A stretch of 64,000 nt of DNA from Aspidapion aeneum (lineage: Eukaryota; Arthropoda; Insecta; Coleoptera; Brentidae). The notes below the pieces were generated by a model. That model made no database searches. It saw only the letters and a list, made by a program, of their open reading frames with translations, and was not told the origin of the DNA. The translations under genes and the position numbers were made by a program. Shown one piece after another: positions 32,140 to 45,719 of this stretch (the first letter of the stretch is position 1; the number at the start of each line of letters is the position of its first letter). The stretch covers positions 186,001 through 250,000 of the forward strand of contig OY755042.1 of the NCBI GenBank assembly GCA_963576565.1, written 5' to 3'.

Positions 32140-33700
32140 AAAGAAAACTTGCATCCTAAGGGGCACTTGCATCAGTTTGGTAAATGGTGTACGGACAAAT
32201 CGGGGTTTGCGAAAAAGGCGCGCCGGCGCCGTGTGCCTAGTCGCTAAACCAAAAATGTTCTCCCCACTACTACTACTACTATTCTAGTTAGCAGCAAAAA
32301 CCTAAATTTGGGCCGCAGCAACATGGAAATTAAGTTAACTTTATGCGCTGTCGTTAACGCTGCATTGATAAACCTGCTTTTAGTGTATAAGCGCCTGATG
32401 AGAGAATGAACTTTAAAGCTCTCATTAACCCAAATGCTTTAGATAAAACTTTAAAAGTTACGACAAAAAAAAGAGGTCGTTTTTTATGTTATTAACCCTC
32501 GTTTTAAAAGCTTTTCGCATCGTCGCGTCGCTTATTAAAATATTAGTGAGGCGTTCTCACGAAACTGCTAGATTTTAAAAATACAGTAAGATTGAATGCT
32601 ATAAGTATCATAGACTGTACTGTACCCTATGTGTTGAAGAAAGAAGTAAAAGAGAGAAAAATATATTTTGGGCGGTTTATTGAAATATTTTTCGAAAAAG
32701 TAGGGAAAAACATCGTCTTCACGAACTTTTTTGTCATTCCGTCGTGTGCAGCGAAACAGGTGAAAAGTGGATATTTGTTTTTCACGCAAATTCTAGCTCA
32801 AGCCATCGCTGTATTACATTTAGCGTTTAATAAAAAGTATAGATGTTTCAATGGTATCTCAGGGGAAATAGCTGTCAAGATGTCGCAAATTTGTTTGTTG
32901 TCGCGTTTGAGGGCAGGGATATGCCAAGCCTTTTTGATTGACGACTAAGAGAACAAATAGGCTATTAGACTAATAATATTGGCAGGTCGTAGGCATAAAG
33001 TAACATATTTTTCTTACCCTAAGATCGTACCTAATATTTACATCGGCAAATAAAATTAAAAATTATCAGTATTTGATCAAACCTACAAATCCGGGGTTCT
33101 TATACTATAAAAACGTTGCAATTTTTCGCGCAAACACAAAAAAAGCGAAAACTGCTGAAAATTGCAAAAATTTATTATTGCTGTTATAAGGTAGCTCTCC
33201 GAAGTAAATTGTACAATTTTCGCAACTTTAGCGTGTAATATTGTAATATTTTGATCAAATTTTTTACATTTTATTCGAAATTTTGGAGTTCTTCGGGCAA
33301 AAAAAACCCTATATTTGAATTCGGTGCATCGAGATGTAGAGACGTAATTTTTTTCTCTATGCGCTTTTTTCAGTGTGCACCTTTTTTCCACAGGCGATTT
33401 CTTTCTTGAGTGTTTTTTTTTTTTCTATGCGTTATTATTCCTGTGGGCATATTTCCTGGATTCTGATAAAGCAGTTCAACAAAAATATAACTTTTTCAGC
33501 CACACTTTAAATTTATTTTCGGGTTCTGGGGGGTTTTTTCCCCCTTTACACTGATCGCCTTCTCCCCCGAGAACCGCCAATGGTGTCAATACAACATAGT
33601 AGTGCCAGAATTTTGAGTCAATAAAACAAAATTAGTGGTTTTTTGCGCCCAAATGTCCCTAAAAAACATAAATAATACTTCTATCTTTGGGGTTTCTAAT
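32140..33700. other. Unassigned sequence
   Basis: Frames at 32592-32948 (plus) and 33083-33391 (minus) start at non-ATG codons and show no motif I can name. A short ATG frame at about 32323-32409 ending in YKRLMRE could be transposase-derived, but the evidence is too weak to call it. Confidence 0.3.
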
Positions 33701-35265
33701 CTGAGGGCACGGCAGTGCCTCGTCAAGTTCGCGCGGCGTAACCATCTTTTCTGGAAACATTTCAGCCGATATACGGAGTTAACAACCCCTCCAAGTTTCA
33801 TGGAATTCCAAGAAATAGTAAAGTAGTTACGAAATTTCAAAAAACGTCGAAATTGCCACTCACTCACTGACTCACTCACTCATGTATAGATTATCAATAT
33901 TCTATTGTACTTCCAGACATGCTACAAAGCTGAAATTTGGCAGACTGATAGAAATTATGACCAAACCCGTGGCAAAAATCAAAAAACCCCAAAATTTTAA
34001 TCTACCACTTCTAGAAATGCTAGAGAGTTGAGCTTTGGCAGACTGATAGGAACTATAAAGCTATAGGAAAAAATCAAAAAACCCCAAAATTTTAATTTAC
34101 TCCCCTCCCCTATACATTTAAAGTTATGTAAAAGTAGCATTGCCCACTTCCAGAAATGCTAGAGAGATGAGCTTTGGCAGACTGATAGGAACTATGATAA
34201 AACTACAGGAAAAAATTAAAACACCCCAAAATTCTAATTTACTTCCCTCCCCTATAAATGTAAAGTTAAGTAAAAGTAACATTGCCTACTTCCAGACATA
34301 CTAGAGAGCTGAGCTTTGGAAGACCGATAGTAACTATGATAAAATTATAGAAAAAAATTAAAACACCCCAAAATTCTAATTTACTTCCTTCCCCTATTAA
34401 TGTAAAGTTATGTAAAAGTAACACTGCCCACTTCCAGAAACGCTAGAGAGCTGAACTTTTTAAGACTGAAAGACAATATAATAAAACTATATGAAAAAAT
34501 TTAAAAACACCAACATTTTAATTTACTTCCCTCTCCTATAAATGTAAATGTATATAAAACTAACATTGCCCATTTCCAGAAATGCTAGAGAGTTGAGCAT
34601 TGGAAGACTGATAGGAACTATGATAAAACTATAGGACAAAATTTAAAAACACGACAATTTTAATTTATTTCCCTCCCCTATACATGTAAAGTTATGTAAA
34701 AGTAACATTGTGCACTTTCAGAAACGCTATAGAGCTGAGCTTTGGAAGGCTGATAGGAACTACGATAAAACCATGGAAAAAAATTAAAAAATCTCAAAAA
34801 TTTAAGTAAGGCATTGCAAAAGTTTTGAACAATATTCCGCATATTTTACTACTTTAAAAATTAAGTATTATCCAATTCCTTTAAAAAAGAAGCATAACAA
34901 AAACATTTCATGTAAAAAAAGCCAAATACGCGAAAATGGCATTCCGTAAAAAGAATTGAGATAAAAGTAAAGTCAAGTTTTCCAATACAAATTTCAAAAT
35001 GAAAGGTTCTTACTAATTTGGAAATATTTTTCTAAACTTGGCTATTACGGCTGTAAATGACTCTTAGGCACAGTGCTAAATTAAACATAAAGAAGTTTGG
35101 CTGTAATAGCAAAGTTTTAAAAAAAACATTTCCAAACTAATAAGAACCTTTCATTTTGAAATTTGTATTGGAAAACTTGGCTTTACTTTTATCTCAATTC
35201 TTTTTACGGATTGCCATTTTCGCGTACTTGGCTTTTTTTTACATGAAATGTTTTTGTTATATTAA
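33701..35265 (-). mobile_element. HINE-like element, copy 5 (complete)
   Basis: Hairpin end at 33701 (CTGAGGGCACGGCAGTGCC), end segment to 33895, about six tandem units to 34800, linker 34801-34890, and a full palindromic block 34893-35262. This is one of the most complete copies and shows the intended layout of the family. Confidence 0.7.
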
Positions 35266-35296
35266 TCTATTTTTTTAGAAACTAATCCATGCCCAT

Positions 35297-35494
35297 TCAA
35301 ATTCCGCCATGAAATGACTCAATCAAAAATTCCGCTAAAATAATTTCAATATATTGTAAAGGGCGCAAATTAAAACATCTACGCTCCACGCAAATAAACA
35401 ATGCGAGTAATACGACTAACTGATGGCTTGTTCCAGGTACAAAATTTATTTGATTAAAATGTCCAACATTGGCCCTACTATCGCTGTCGCTCAT
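35297..35494 (-). CDS. Unrecognised 65-aa frame
   Basis: Starts at a true ATG (MSDSDSRANVGHFNQINFV...) with a hydrophobic stretch LVVLLALFIC in the middle. It matches no family I recognise. It abuts the end of the long-TIR element that starts at 35501 and could be chance or a transposon remnant. Confidence 0.15.
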   Translation of the reverse strand: MSDSDSRANVGHFNQINFVPGTSHQLVVLLALFICVERRCFNLRPLQYIEIILAEFLIESFHGGI

Positions 35495-35500
35495 ATTAGT

Positions 35501-36233
35501 GCAATGAATAGAGGAGTTTTACCCTGCAAAAGGTCAGGTAGTTCTGAATTTTGGATATGTTATTAAGGTCGAAAGGGTAGTTAAAAATCTGAGTTTTCGT
35601 CACCGCCACACCTGTGCTTCCTCCGCCATCTTGAAAAAACCATCAAAAATTGGCATTTTTTGTAGTTTTTTGCCTGTAACTTCGTTCCAGTGTACTACAT
35701 CGCAAAAAGAGTTATATGAAATTTTTTAGAGGATATAATTATCTACAATTGGGTGGTACATGGTTGTTCTGCGAGCAGTAGTAACGGAGCTAGGTAATTT
35801 CCAAAAAAGACTAAAATCACGTGCATGGGCAAATTTTCAGATTTTTTCTACTTTAGACGGCATAAACTCCGAAATACTTTGTTCTAGGGTAAAAGTTTCT
35901 AAGAACATATCTTGTAGAGAATTATATCAGCTACAAAATACATAATTTAAATGTATTTTTAAATATTGTAATGGAGTTCATTTTAGTAACTTTTAACTTA
36001 AAGTAAGTTAGAAAATAATATTTTTTTAAAATCTAGTGATTTAAACGGCACGTTTTTTATTTATCTTTATTTTAGCTCACACATATACTATAGTAGTGTT
36101 AGCTCACACATATACTATAGTAGTGTGAGCTATGGTGATCCTAATTTTTTCGAGAAAAAAAAAGTTGCTCCGATTTCAAATTTTTTTATATATCTTTGCG
36201 TTTCAGATGATTTTGAAACTTTTTTGTTGCGCC

Positions 36234-36291
<58 letters not shown>

Positions 36292-37790
36292 GTGTCTGTA
36301 TGTCTGTCTGTAACGACCAACGCGCATAACTCAAAAACCGCTTAGCCGATTTTAATGAAATTTGGTACCTAGGCTGGGTCTTGGGTCGAGATGGTCCCAT
36401 TTAAAAATGAACAAAATCCACCGAACACAAACCAAATAAAAGGGTGGGGGTAGATTTCAAAAATTAGAGTTTATGTGAAAATATGGCGTGTGTGATATTA
36501 AACGAAAGGTAATTGAGTCTGCAGTTAAACAAAATACATTTTAATTTATTTAAAAAAAAAGGGTGGGGGTATATTTTAAAAATTAGAGTTTAAGTGAAAA
36601 TATGGCGTATGTGATATCAAACGAAAGGTAATTGAGTCCGGACTTTAACAAAATACATTTTAGTTTTTGTTTTTTTGTAAGGGTGGGGGTAGATTTCAAA
36701 AATTTGAGTTTAAGTCAAAACATGGCTTGTGTGGTATCAAACAAAAGGTAATTTAGTCTGGAGTTGAATAAAATATATTTCAGTTTTTAGTTATATTAGC
36801 TCACACGTACACTATAACTATAGTACCTAGTGTGAGCTTAAGGGCCCATATATTGGCAGAGTATTTTTGTATAAATTTAGTGACGTACAAAAAGGTAAGA
36901 GAGCTTAGCGGTCAAACACCTCCTTAAACTAACCACCTCTTCAAAAGCCCCCCAGACCCCCCAAAATCTAACATATTTAGGTTTTCTCAAATTTTCTCAA
37001 AAAATACGCTTCTAAGAGAAAAATGTGTTATATACGTTATTGTAGACAATGAAATTTTCTTTTGAAAAAGGTACAACTCTATGGGGGTCAACTATTTATA
37101 AACTCTTCAGCGGCGTCCGTTAATTGAAGTAATTTAAAAAAGTAAAAAAATATCCATGTTTTTTCCATTATTTACCAAGGTTTATAGAACAAAATGTGTT
37201 ATACATTATTGTAGCAAATAAAATTTCCTTTAAAATGCTGTACAAGAGAGTCGGATTGGTTTTGTGGTTATAAATTCAGAGGCGCCCGTATATTTAACCA
37301 ATTTTAAAAAATCACAAATTAAAATATTTTTGTTACAAGTTTTATCTAATTTTTTCAAAAACTAACCCTAATTTAAAAAAATGCTGCGATGAACCCGCCA
37401 GCGACGTCCGTAAATGGGGGCCATTTAATTAATTTTTTTTTAAATTATGTTTTGCACAGGTTTTATTTGATTTTCTGAAAACCATGCCCTTTATCAAAAA
37501 AATTATTTTTTACTTCGTTGTAGATAATAAAATTTCCTTTTAAACGTTGTGTAACATGGTAAAAAATATTTCATATTTACCGCTCCAGTGGTGTGCTTAA
37601 TTTAAAACAATTTCAAAAAAAAGTGCCAATTTTTGATGGTTTTTTCAAGATGGCGGAGGGAGCATAGGGGTGGGGGTGACGAAAACTCAGATTTTTAACT
37701 ACCCTCCTGAGTTTAACAACATATCCAAAATTCAGATCTACCGGACCTTTTGTAGGGTAACCCCCCTATTTTGGCCTCTATTCATTGAAC
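35501..37790. mobile_element. Element with about 165-bp inverted terminal repeats
   Basis: Both ends start CAATGAATAGAGG reading inward. Homology continues for about 165 bp with phrases such as 'gttaaaaatctgagttttcg' and 'tccgccatcttgaaaaaacc' in inverted orientation (35501-35665, 37613-37790). The interior is AT-rich without a transposase and carries hairpin-ended copy E (36074-36870), which inserted later. Target duplication is not obvious. Confidence 0.65.
36074..36870 (-). mobile_element. Hairpin-ended GACA element, copy E
   Basis: Minus-orientation full copy: right hairpin (here duplicated in tandem, 36074-36131), conserved middle with a pure (CTGT)n microsatellite at 36231-36292, three 118-bp units (36425-36780), left hairpin to 36838, and shared outer sequence to about 36870. 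Confidence 0.75.
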
Positions 37791-38111
37791 TATATAGGCT
37801 GCTGATAAAGTCGATCTGTATTCAAACGAGCCAACCGAAAAGTGGCACACACTATTTGGGCAGCGTGTTCTACGCTGCTTTGGGTTTTAGTGGTCCATTC
37901 ATCGCGTCGCTTCAAGTCGAAGTGTGATCCATAGAATTGCACATTGTTACCAAATTTCGTATAATTAATATAATAAAAAGAAATGCGTAAAATAAAATAA
38001 AAACTTAGATGGTTTAAAAATGAAAAAGAAACGTGTTTTTTCAGAAAAATAAGAAGTACCTTGGCACCGTGGCACTACCTGACGACCGCCACTGGTGATG
38101 GTGGTTAAAAA

Positions 38112-38275
38112 AATACAAAAAAAGTTGCTCCGATATGAATTTGTTATATATCTTTGCGTTTCAGATGATTTTATCTGTAACGACCAACGCGCATAACTCA
38201 AAAACTGCCTGCCCGATTTTCATGAAATTTGGTGCCTTGATTGGGTTGTACGTCTAAATCGTCCCAAAAATTAGA
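38112..38275 (-). mobile_element. Hairpin-ended GACA element, fragment G
   Basis: Conserved middle of the family without the microsatellite or either hairpin: 'aaagttgctccgata' through 'taacgaccaacgcgcataac' to 'atgaaatttggtgcc'. Confidence 0.6.
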
Positions 38276-38351
38276 GTTTTGGAAAAATATTACTTTTATG
38301 TGATACTATATTAAAGGTAACCGTGCATTAAGATCAAAACAATACATTATA

Positions 38352-38771
38352 CAGTGTACTCCGGTTATAACGTACATATTTCATTGGTCCGGCTAAAATA
38401 CTCTTGTTTTTTCACCGGATATTACGTACCTTTTATACCTTCAACTTTAGTTATAACGTACCATATTTTGACTAATTCCGTTATAATATACAAGGTGACA
38501 AATTAAAAAGGAACCACCTGGATTTTCTCGAAAATTATCAGGAAATTAAAAAACTTTATGGCTTACATTAGTATAGGTATAAAGATTTTACTAGTTTTTA
38601 GTTTTAGTTTAGGTGGTTTAGTTTTTTTTGTATTTTTAGTTATAAGTGTTTTATTTGTTACCATTTTTCTCCGCATAACTTTTTATTTGCGTTTTTTTAT
38701 AACGTACGTCCGCTTATAAAGTACATATTTTCTGATCCCTTGAGGGTGCGTATTATAACCGGAGTACACTG
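38352..38771. mobile_element. pogo-like MITE, 420 bp
   Basis: The ends are CAGTGTACTCCGGTTATAAC and its inverse. TA lies on both sides (38350-38351, 38772-38773). The interior is AT-rich and non-coding with a second inner 'cgtac' repeat pair. The TIR style matches the other two pogo-like elements in the window. Confidence 0.85.
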
Positions 38772-38909
38772 TAGTTTGTTTTGTTCAGTGGTGTGACAAT
38801 GGGGGGGTCTCCAGTCGCACTCGTCCCCGAGTGGCGGTTAGTAGGATATTTTGAAAAATGACTACAATACGATTAGACAGCTACTACCAAACTTTAAAAA
38901 TAATCTCAC

Positions 38910-39001
38910 CTTTACTGGTAACTTGTTCCACTGGGATCTCGCAATATTTGCCGGTAAAAAGTTGAGAACAGTGACACTTGATCGCCGAGACTCCCACGTG
39001 C
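38910..39001 (-). CDS. Exon 5 of a CUB/EGF gene (EGF-2, second half)
   Basis: Minus-strand exon between an acceptor (…TTTTGCAG|G at 39001) and a donor (AAAG|GTGAGA, last base 38910). In the phase left by the exon at 52911-53024 it reads LHVGVSAIKCHCSQLFTGKY then CEIPVEQVTSK. The C-x-C...FTGKYC pattern completes an EGF-like module begun in that exon. It ends in phase 1, so at least one more exon should follow at lower coordinates or beyond; none was recognised in 1-38909. Codons are less AT-rich than the surrounding repeats. The product would be extracellular; its name is unknown to me. Confidence 0.8.
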
Positions 39002-40400
39002 CTGCAAAATAAAAACAAACATTTCTTTAATTTTTTTGAACGATTTTTTTTTAACTTCACAGACGATAAAATTTTGCTATTCATTTTTGACACACTTTCT
39101 TTGAACTGATTTTAATGAAATTTGGCACAATAATGTAGGTCCGATGACAGTAAGGTTCACAATTTTTTTGTTTTGGTTCAAACTACTTTTCCGAATTTCA
39201 AATGGGAATATTATTTTTTTTATTTTTAAGGGCGGCAATTTAAAAAGTCCCCGACTGTACAAATAGATCTAAATTAAATTTAAACATAGGTTGATATTGT
39301 CTTTTTGTGAATTTTGTGAATACATACTTTAATGCACACGCGTAGGCAAAAATATTTATGATTTCATTAGCTTGCTGTATTTAATAAACATAAATTATTA
39401 AGCAAAATAACTTTTAAAACTGTTACAGTTCGTTCCATTAATTCTATTTTACTAATTTAATTATTCATTATTATTTAAATCTATCATTAAATTTAATTTA
39501 TTTTAAAATTTAATAATAAAGAATTAATTTACCTGCAAGTGGCAATATTTAATGTAGTTTTATAAACATATTTAGCTACTTTTTACCATATACCAAAAAG
39601 ACACAAAGGATTATACACGGGGTCCATTAAAGCTTGATCAATTTTAGTAGTATTAAACTACTTGTTTTCTTATTTACACACAAGTGCCATAGATAAACGA
39701 CTTCGGTTCAGTCCGGTTAGTTTTAGATCGGTAACCTTCGACTGTTTGACAAATCATTAACTCTGTGGCGCCCACTACTGAGCTGTTTCGCGAACTAAAA
39801 TCTGGCGGGACATTTGAATCGCCTTTTACAAAATTGTTTTTATTTTGAATGTTTTTGTGAAATTTTTAATCTGTTATTATTTTATAAACACATAAAAGAT
39901 CTTTATAAGATTTAAACTGATTAAAAATGGTATTAAGTGCACTAAATAAAACATATTTTTTAATTAAAAGTTTATTATTTAAAAAAAAATTACAAATACC
40001 ACATAAAACTAAATAAAATAATACAAATACTAAATAAATTAATTTTTGGGCTGGTCCTCAGAACAAGGTAGTAGTAGCCATATAATAAGTAAGTATTCAT
40101 ATTTCATTTTTTCTTCGGATTCCATCACCTTCATTTAATCGCCTTTTCATCCATTTTGGTTGTGCCATGCTGATGATGTCTAAGGAGACTGAAACATCTT
40201 TGTAGACAGCTACTACTTCCTTGTTTTAAGAACCAGCCTGAAAATTAATTTGACCAAACCTCGAAAAATTCCTTTTATATTAAATAATACATACACAAAA
40301 TAATTAACATTGTAATTGATTTGTAACAAACCAGCCAAATATAATGAAAAACCAAAAACTCTATTGTTTAATTTTCCTATTATCATTTCTTGTGAGTAAA
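39002..40400 (-). other. Intronic AT-rich sequence (left part of the 13.9-kb intron)
   Basis: Intron between the exon at 52911-53024 and the exon at 38910-39001. No repeat family or frame was recognised in this stretch. Confidence 0.5.
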
Positions 40401-41678
40401 TCTCGCCAAGTTCGCGCTGCCGTACCATCTTTTCTTGAAGCATTTAGCCCATGTTTGACCTATCTAAAACTCTACTTCGGAATGAGCTACGAGTCTCAAA
40501 CTTTGCTCAGTCGTAGATCTTCATGGAGTTAACAACCCCTCCAAGTTTCATGGACTTCCATAAAGTGACAAAGAAGTTACGAAATTTTAAAAAACGTCGA
40601 AATTGCCACTCATTGACTCACTCACTTATGTATAGATCATCAGAATTCTGCTGTACTTCCAGACATGCCACAAAGCTAAAATTTGGCAGACTGATAGAAA
40701 TTATGACCAAACCACTGGGAAAAATCAAAAAACCCCAAAATTCTAATTTACTCCCCTCCCCTATACATGTAAGTTTATGTAAAAGTAACAATGCCCACTT
40801 TCAGAAATGTTAGAGAGCTGAGCTTTGGCAGACTCATAGGAACTATGATAAAACTATTGGAAAAAATTTAAATACACCAAAATTATAATTTAATTCTCTC
40901 CCCTATAAATGTAAAGTAATATAAAAATAACATTGCTACCTTCCAAACACGGTAAAGAGCTGAGCTTTGGAAGGCCGATAGTAACTATGATAAGGCTACA
41001 AAAAAAATTTAAACACCCCAAAATTCTAATTCACTCCCCGCCGCCATATATGTAAAAGTAAAATTGACCACTTTCAAAGGCGCTAGAGAGCTGAACAATG
41101 AATTGGCAACAGCGGCAGCATTTCGTAATTGACAGTCCCCTTGATGTTCTGTGACTGACAGTTGTCAAATGTGCCAGAAAGAAAAACCATTGTATGATGA
41201 GGTGCCCGGAAAAATACAATTTACCAAGAACTTGTGGATTATCAGTAGCCGAGTTTCAAGGTAGGTTTTAGATTAAATTTCCCCGCATATTTTACATTTT
41301 TCGGTTTTTCAGTTTTCCCATTACCGTATGGTGTAAGACGTTTTACACAAAGCTGAACGCAATGTTGTCAAGATTTACGGCTGACACCTTTCGTTTCAAA
41401 TTTTGTTGTTGCACTTTAAAACTTAAATATTATCCAAATCCTTTAAAAAAGGAGTAAAATCATAACAAAAACATTTCATGTAAGAAAAAGCCAAGTACTC
41501 AAAGGTGGTATTCCGTAAAAAGAATTGAGATAAAAGTAAAGCCACGTTCTCCAATACAAATTTTAAAATGAAACGTTCTTACTAGTTACTTGGCTTTACT
41601 TTTATCTCAATTCTTTTTATGGAATACCACTTTCGCGTTCTTGGCTTTTCTTTACATGAAATGTTTTTGTTATGATAA
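40401..41678 (-). mobile_element. HINE-like element, copy 6 (interrupted)
   Basis: The hairpin end lacks its tip (starts 'ctcgccaagttcgcgctgcc' at about 40399). Then come about three tandem units (40640-41095), unrelated sequence of about 300 bp (41096-41405), and a linker plus shortened palindromic block (41406-41678). The palindrome has lost its centre. Confidence 0.55.
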
Positions 41679-42044
41679 AATATATTGAACTGTCATTCCG
41701 TTGTGTTATAAAATTAAATGACCTGACTAAATTTGTAATAAGCAAAAATCTAATAAACTTGCTAAAGGAAACCCATATTTAAATGAAGCTCATTTATTCA
41801 GCAAAGTGTTTTAAGGAAAGGAGCAAATTAGACATTGTAAAAATGACGCTGACTAAGCAAAAAACGTTGCCTTAATGAGCAGCGACAGGTGGCAGCAAAT
41901 GGCGATATTTTTCTTCTCTTTTAGCATAGCCGTTGTGTTATACAAGAACCTAATTTTAAAATACCGTCGCTTCTACAAATTGAGAGCAAATTATTCATGC
42001 TATAATGCCATGAAGTTTTTATATAAATTTAAAGCAAACAAATA

Positions 42045-42817
42045 CAGTCGAACCTCTCTAACGCGAACCTCTATAACTCGAACCTTTTAGGTGGTCCCTG
42101 CACATTTTTCAATTTTTATATGTATTTTAACCTCTTTAACTCGAATTTCTATAACTCCAACCTCTCTATAACTCAAACTGTATTCCCAGTCCCGCCAACG
42201 TCAAGATCTCTCTAAGACGAACCTTTGAACTCGATTAAAACTGAAATCACAATTAATAACACAAATCATTAGTGAACAGCAGGTTGCTTTAAATGTACAA
42301 GAGTTTATTAATCGATGCTAGGACATTTTTCAAGTGAATGATAAGGTGCCTTTGATTAATTTTTAAATGTAGACGAGAGTAACAAGCGAAACTTACAGAA
42401 GATCATATCGTGGAAAGTGTTGGCAAAACAGAGGATAATTTTGAGGAAAACTCTAACGATGAAGATGAGAGTGAAGAAATTCCTAGACAAAAACTTTCCA
42501 ACGCTAAAGTTTCAAAAGCAATTGAAACCATGCAGCTCGCTTTTTCAATGGATGAGGCCACAACAAGTAATAACTTGTCTCTTATCTTTGAAATACGAAA
42601 AAAAATTGAGTCGAACTGAGCAAAAAAAACTTAACTAATTATTTTTCTAGTTTTTAAGTATGTATACATTTATTTTAAGTTTGTTTTGTATTTTTCAACT
42701 GTTTTAATGCAAATTTTTTTTTATTGGAATATATGATTTTTTTTCTTTTACTCGAACTCTCCATAACTCGAACTGTTTTGGTTGTCCCTTGAAGTTCGAG
42801 TTATAGAGGTTCGACTG
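42045..42817. mobile_element. pogo-like element, 773 bp
   Basis: The left end CAGTCGAACCTCTCTAACGC is mirrored at the right by the inverse of CAGTCGAACCTCTATAACTC. TA flanks both ends (42043-42044, 42818-42819). It retains the last part of a transposase frame (next entry) and so derives from a full pogo/Tigger element by internal deletion. Confidence 0.85.
42398..42619 (+). pseudogene. pogo/Tigger transposase C-terminus
   Basis: An open frame enters near 42398 and reads EDHIVESVGKTEDNFEENSN and on through an acidic tract (DEDESEEIPRQK) to a predicted helix (SKAIETMQLAFSMDE), ending at TGA 42617-42619. Acidic linkers followed by a short helical C-terminus are typical of pogo/Tigger proteins. 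There is no DDE or CENP-B-like domain, so it is not functional. Confidence 0.6.
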
Positions 42818-42929
42818 TAAATCTGTTTAAGTAAAATAAACCATAAAATAATGGGTTTTTATCGGTATAGGATTTCTCAGAGTAAAACCAAATGAAATCA
42901 ATTGAAAAGTAATTAACACAATTATAATT

Positions 42930-43521
42930 GAGTGGAAAATGTCATATATATCCACAATACACAAAAAAGGAGGGAAAAATATATGTGACAATTATAGAGG
43001 TATATCTGTGACTAGTACGATATAAGCAGAATATACGGTAAAATAATAAGAAATAAAGTGGAGAGCGAATATAAAGACATGGAGGCAGAAGAACAAGCTG
43101 GTTTCAGGGCGGGTAGATCGACTTCAGATCATCTCTTTTGTATAACCCAAGTTATTGAAAAGAAAATGGCATACGGACAAGAGCTGCATCTGCTTTACGT
43201 CGATTTGCAGAAGGCATATGATAGTATACCACTAAATCTACTTTAGAAGGCGTTGGAAAACACAAACATAAACGTACAACTAATTAAGGCCATCAAAGAG
43301 TTATACAGCAATAGTAAGGCAAAAGTTAAAATAAAACCAAACTAACCAAAGGCTTTCAAGTAAATAAAGGTCTTAAACAAGGTTGGTGTATCTCGCCTAC
43401 GCTCTTCAGGATATACTTGGAACAAGTCCTTAAAGTATGGAAGAGAAAATGCCAAAACATGGGAATTCCGTTGGACGAAACCACCTTGTATACTTTATGT
43501 TTCACCGATGATCAGATAGTA
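42930..43521 (+). pseudogene. Non-LTR retrotransposon reverse transcriptase, 5' part
   Basis: Translation gives successive reverse transcriptase blocks: YISTIHKKGGKN...NYRGISV (about 42945), EEQAGFRAGRSTSDHLF, LLYVDLQKAYDS (catalytic Asp, about 43195), then the FTDDQ catalytic box at about 43500. Several stops and small frameshifts occur (for example TAG after NLL at 43244). The frame is cut at 43521 by the 1200-bp transposon and resumes at 44722. The same LINE family is present at 54215-54830. The clade is not assigned with confidence. Confidence 0.8.
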
Positions 43522-44721
43522 CCCAACAAACAATTAAAGTTGTAACGACGAAACCCCAACTAGAAAGAATTTCTTAAAAGTAACCGCAACGTACTCCCGC
43601 TACGTCTCAGTATACCATACAGCGACGTTATAATTCCCTAAGTGGGGAACCAATTTCTGGTTATAACTACTTGGCCAAGTGTTTAAAGTCACTGTAGTAA
43701 CAACTACACTACTACGTCGTAGCCAGGTATCTACTACGTCGTAGAGGCTGTTTTTTCTACGTAATGGCATAAAAGTTGCGATGTAGTTGCAAATAATATA
43801 ATCGTTTCTTTTTGGTAGAATTGTTACACAATATGGTGGACACAACAGTAAACAGACTCGCTTAGTTTTTTTGTTTGGTTATGGTTATAATATGAACTAT
43901 GTTATCCAAAAGTGTGAGAATTTACGAGCAGCGGATCAAAATTCGAGTGCGACGCAAAGTTTTTTGTATAACATGCATTATATATATTGCAAAAAACCGG
44001 TGCGCCCGTAAAATTGAGCCGTTTTCTGGTAGCTGATGGAATTTTTGTGTTGTGATTTTGGAGGTTATGTTTTCATAATCGACAGTTAACTCCAACAAAT
44101 GGTGCTTAAGAAGAGCATTTTTGGTAAGCTTCAACTAATTTGTTTATAAAATAGTATGGCTCTTTAATATGAGCTCATAAAACGACAACAAAAATATTAA
44201 ATTTTCTTTCTTACATAAAAACATGGCGTCCCAAACTATATTCCCTGATAGTCGAAAAGGTTACTTGAAAGTAGTTGCGGCTTTAAAGTTGATCCAAAAA
44301 GTTATTTTGTCTACATTGTTACATCAGATGTTACTATGATGACACAAACTTTTGTGGTAAAAATTAAAGTTATAATGTAGTTGTCGGATACACTTGTTTG
44401 GGACTCCAATGAAGCTTAACTTTCTAGTGGTAATTAAGTAGGATATGAAAGTCAGGGCGACTACGAAATAACGACTAAAAAGAAAGTAAAACTTTAGCAA
44501 CGTCCTATTGTGGTAGAGAAGACTATCAGAATCGACTATCAAGAAACAATCCTATGAAGTAGTTTAGAGGGTCGTTTTTACGAAACATCTACTATTTCCT
44601 GATACTAAATAGTTGTTAGAACTAAAAAGTAACAAATTTTGGTTGGGATCACCACATTTCTACTATAAGAAAGTAGCAAAGCCTTTAGAACATGTAGCCG
44701 CTACTATAAATGTTAGTTGGG
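43522..44721 (-). mobile_element. 1200-bp CCCAAC element, copy 1
   Basis: Ends CCCAACAAACAATTAAAG at 43522 and the inverse of CCCAACTAACATTTATAG at 44721; flanked by TA on both sides. The insertion point is inside the LINE reverse transcriptase frame: removing the element and one TA gives an uninterrupted frame across the FTDDQ box, which confirms both the boundaries and the 2-bp duplication. The element is the same length as copies 2 and 3 and nearly identical to them. It has no transposase; its longest frames are under 85 codons. Confidence 0.9.
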
Positions 44722-45701
<980 letters not shown>

Positions 45702-45719
45702 GGTGTAAAAAACTTGTAA

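Noticed and set aside
32323..32948. Possible Harbinger-type transposase remnant
   Set aside because: Only vague similarity in short, stop-broken frames; no catalytic motif could be identified.
36125..36400. Cys-Leu-Ser-Val repeat frames on both strands
   Set aside because: Translations of the (CTGT)n tract inside a hairpin-ended element.
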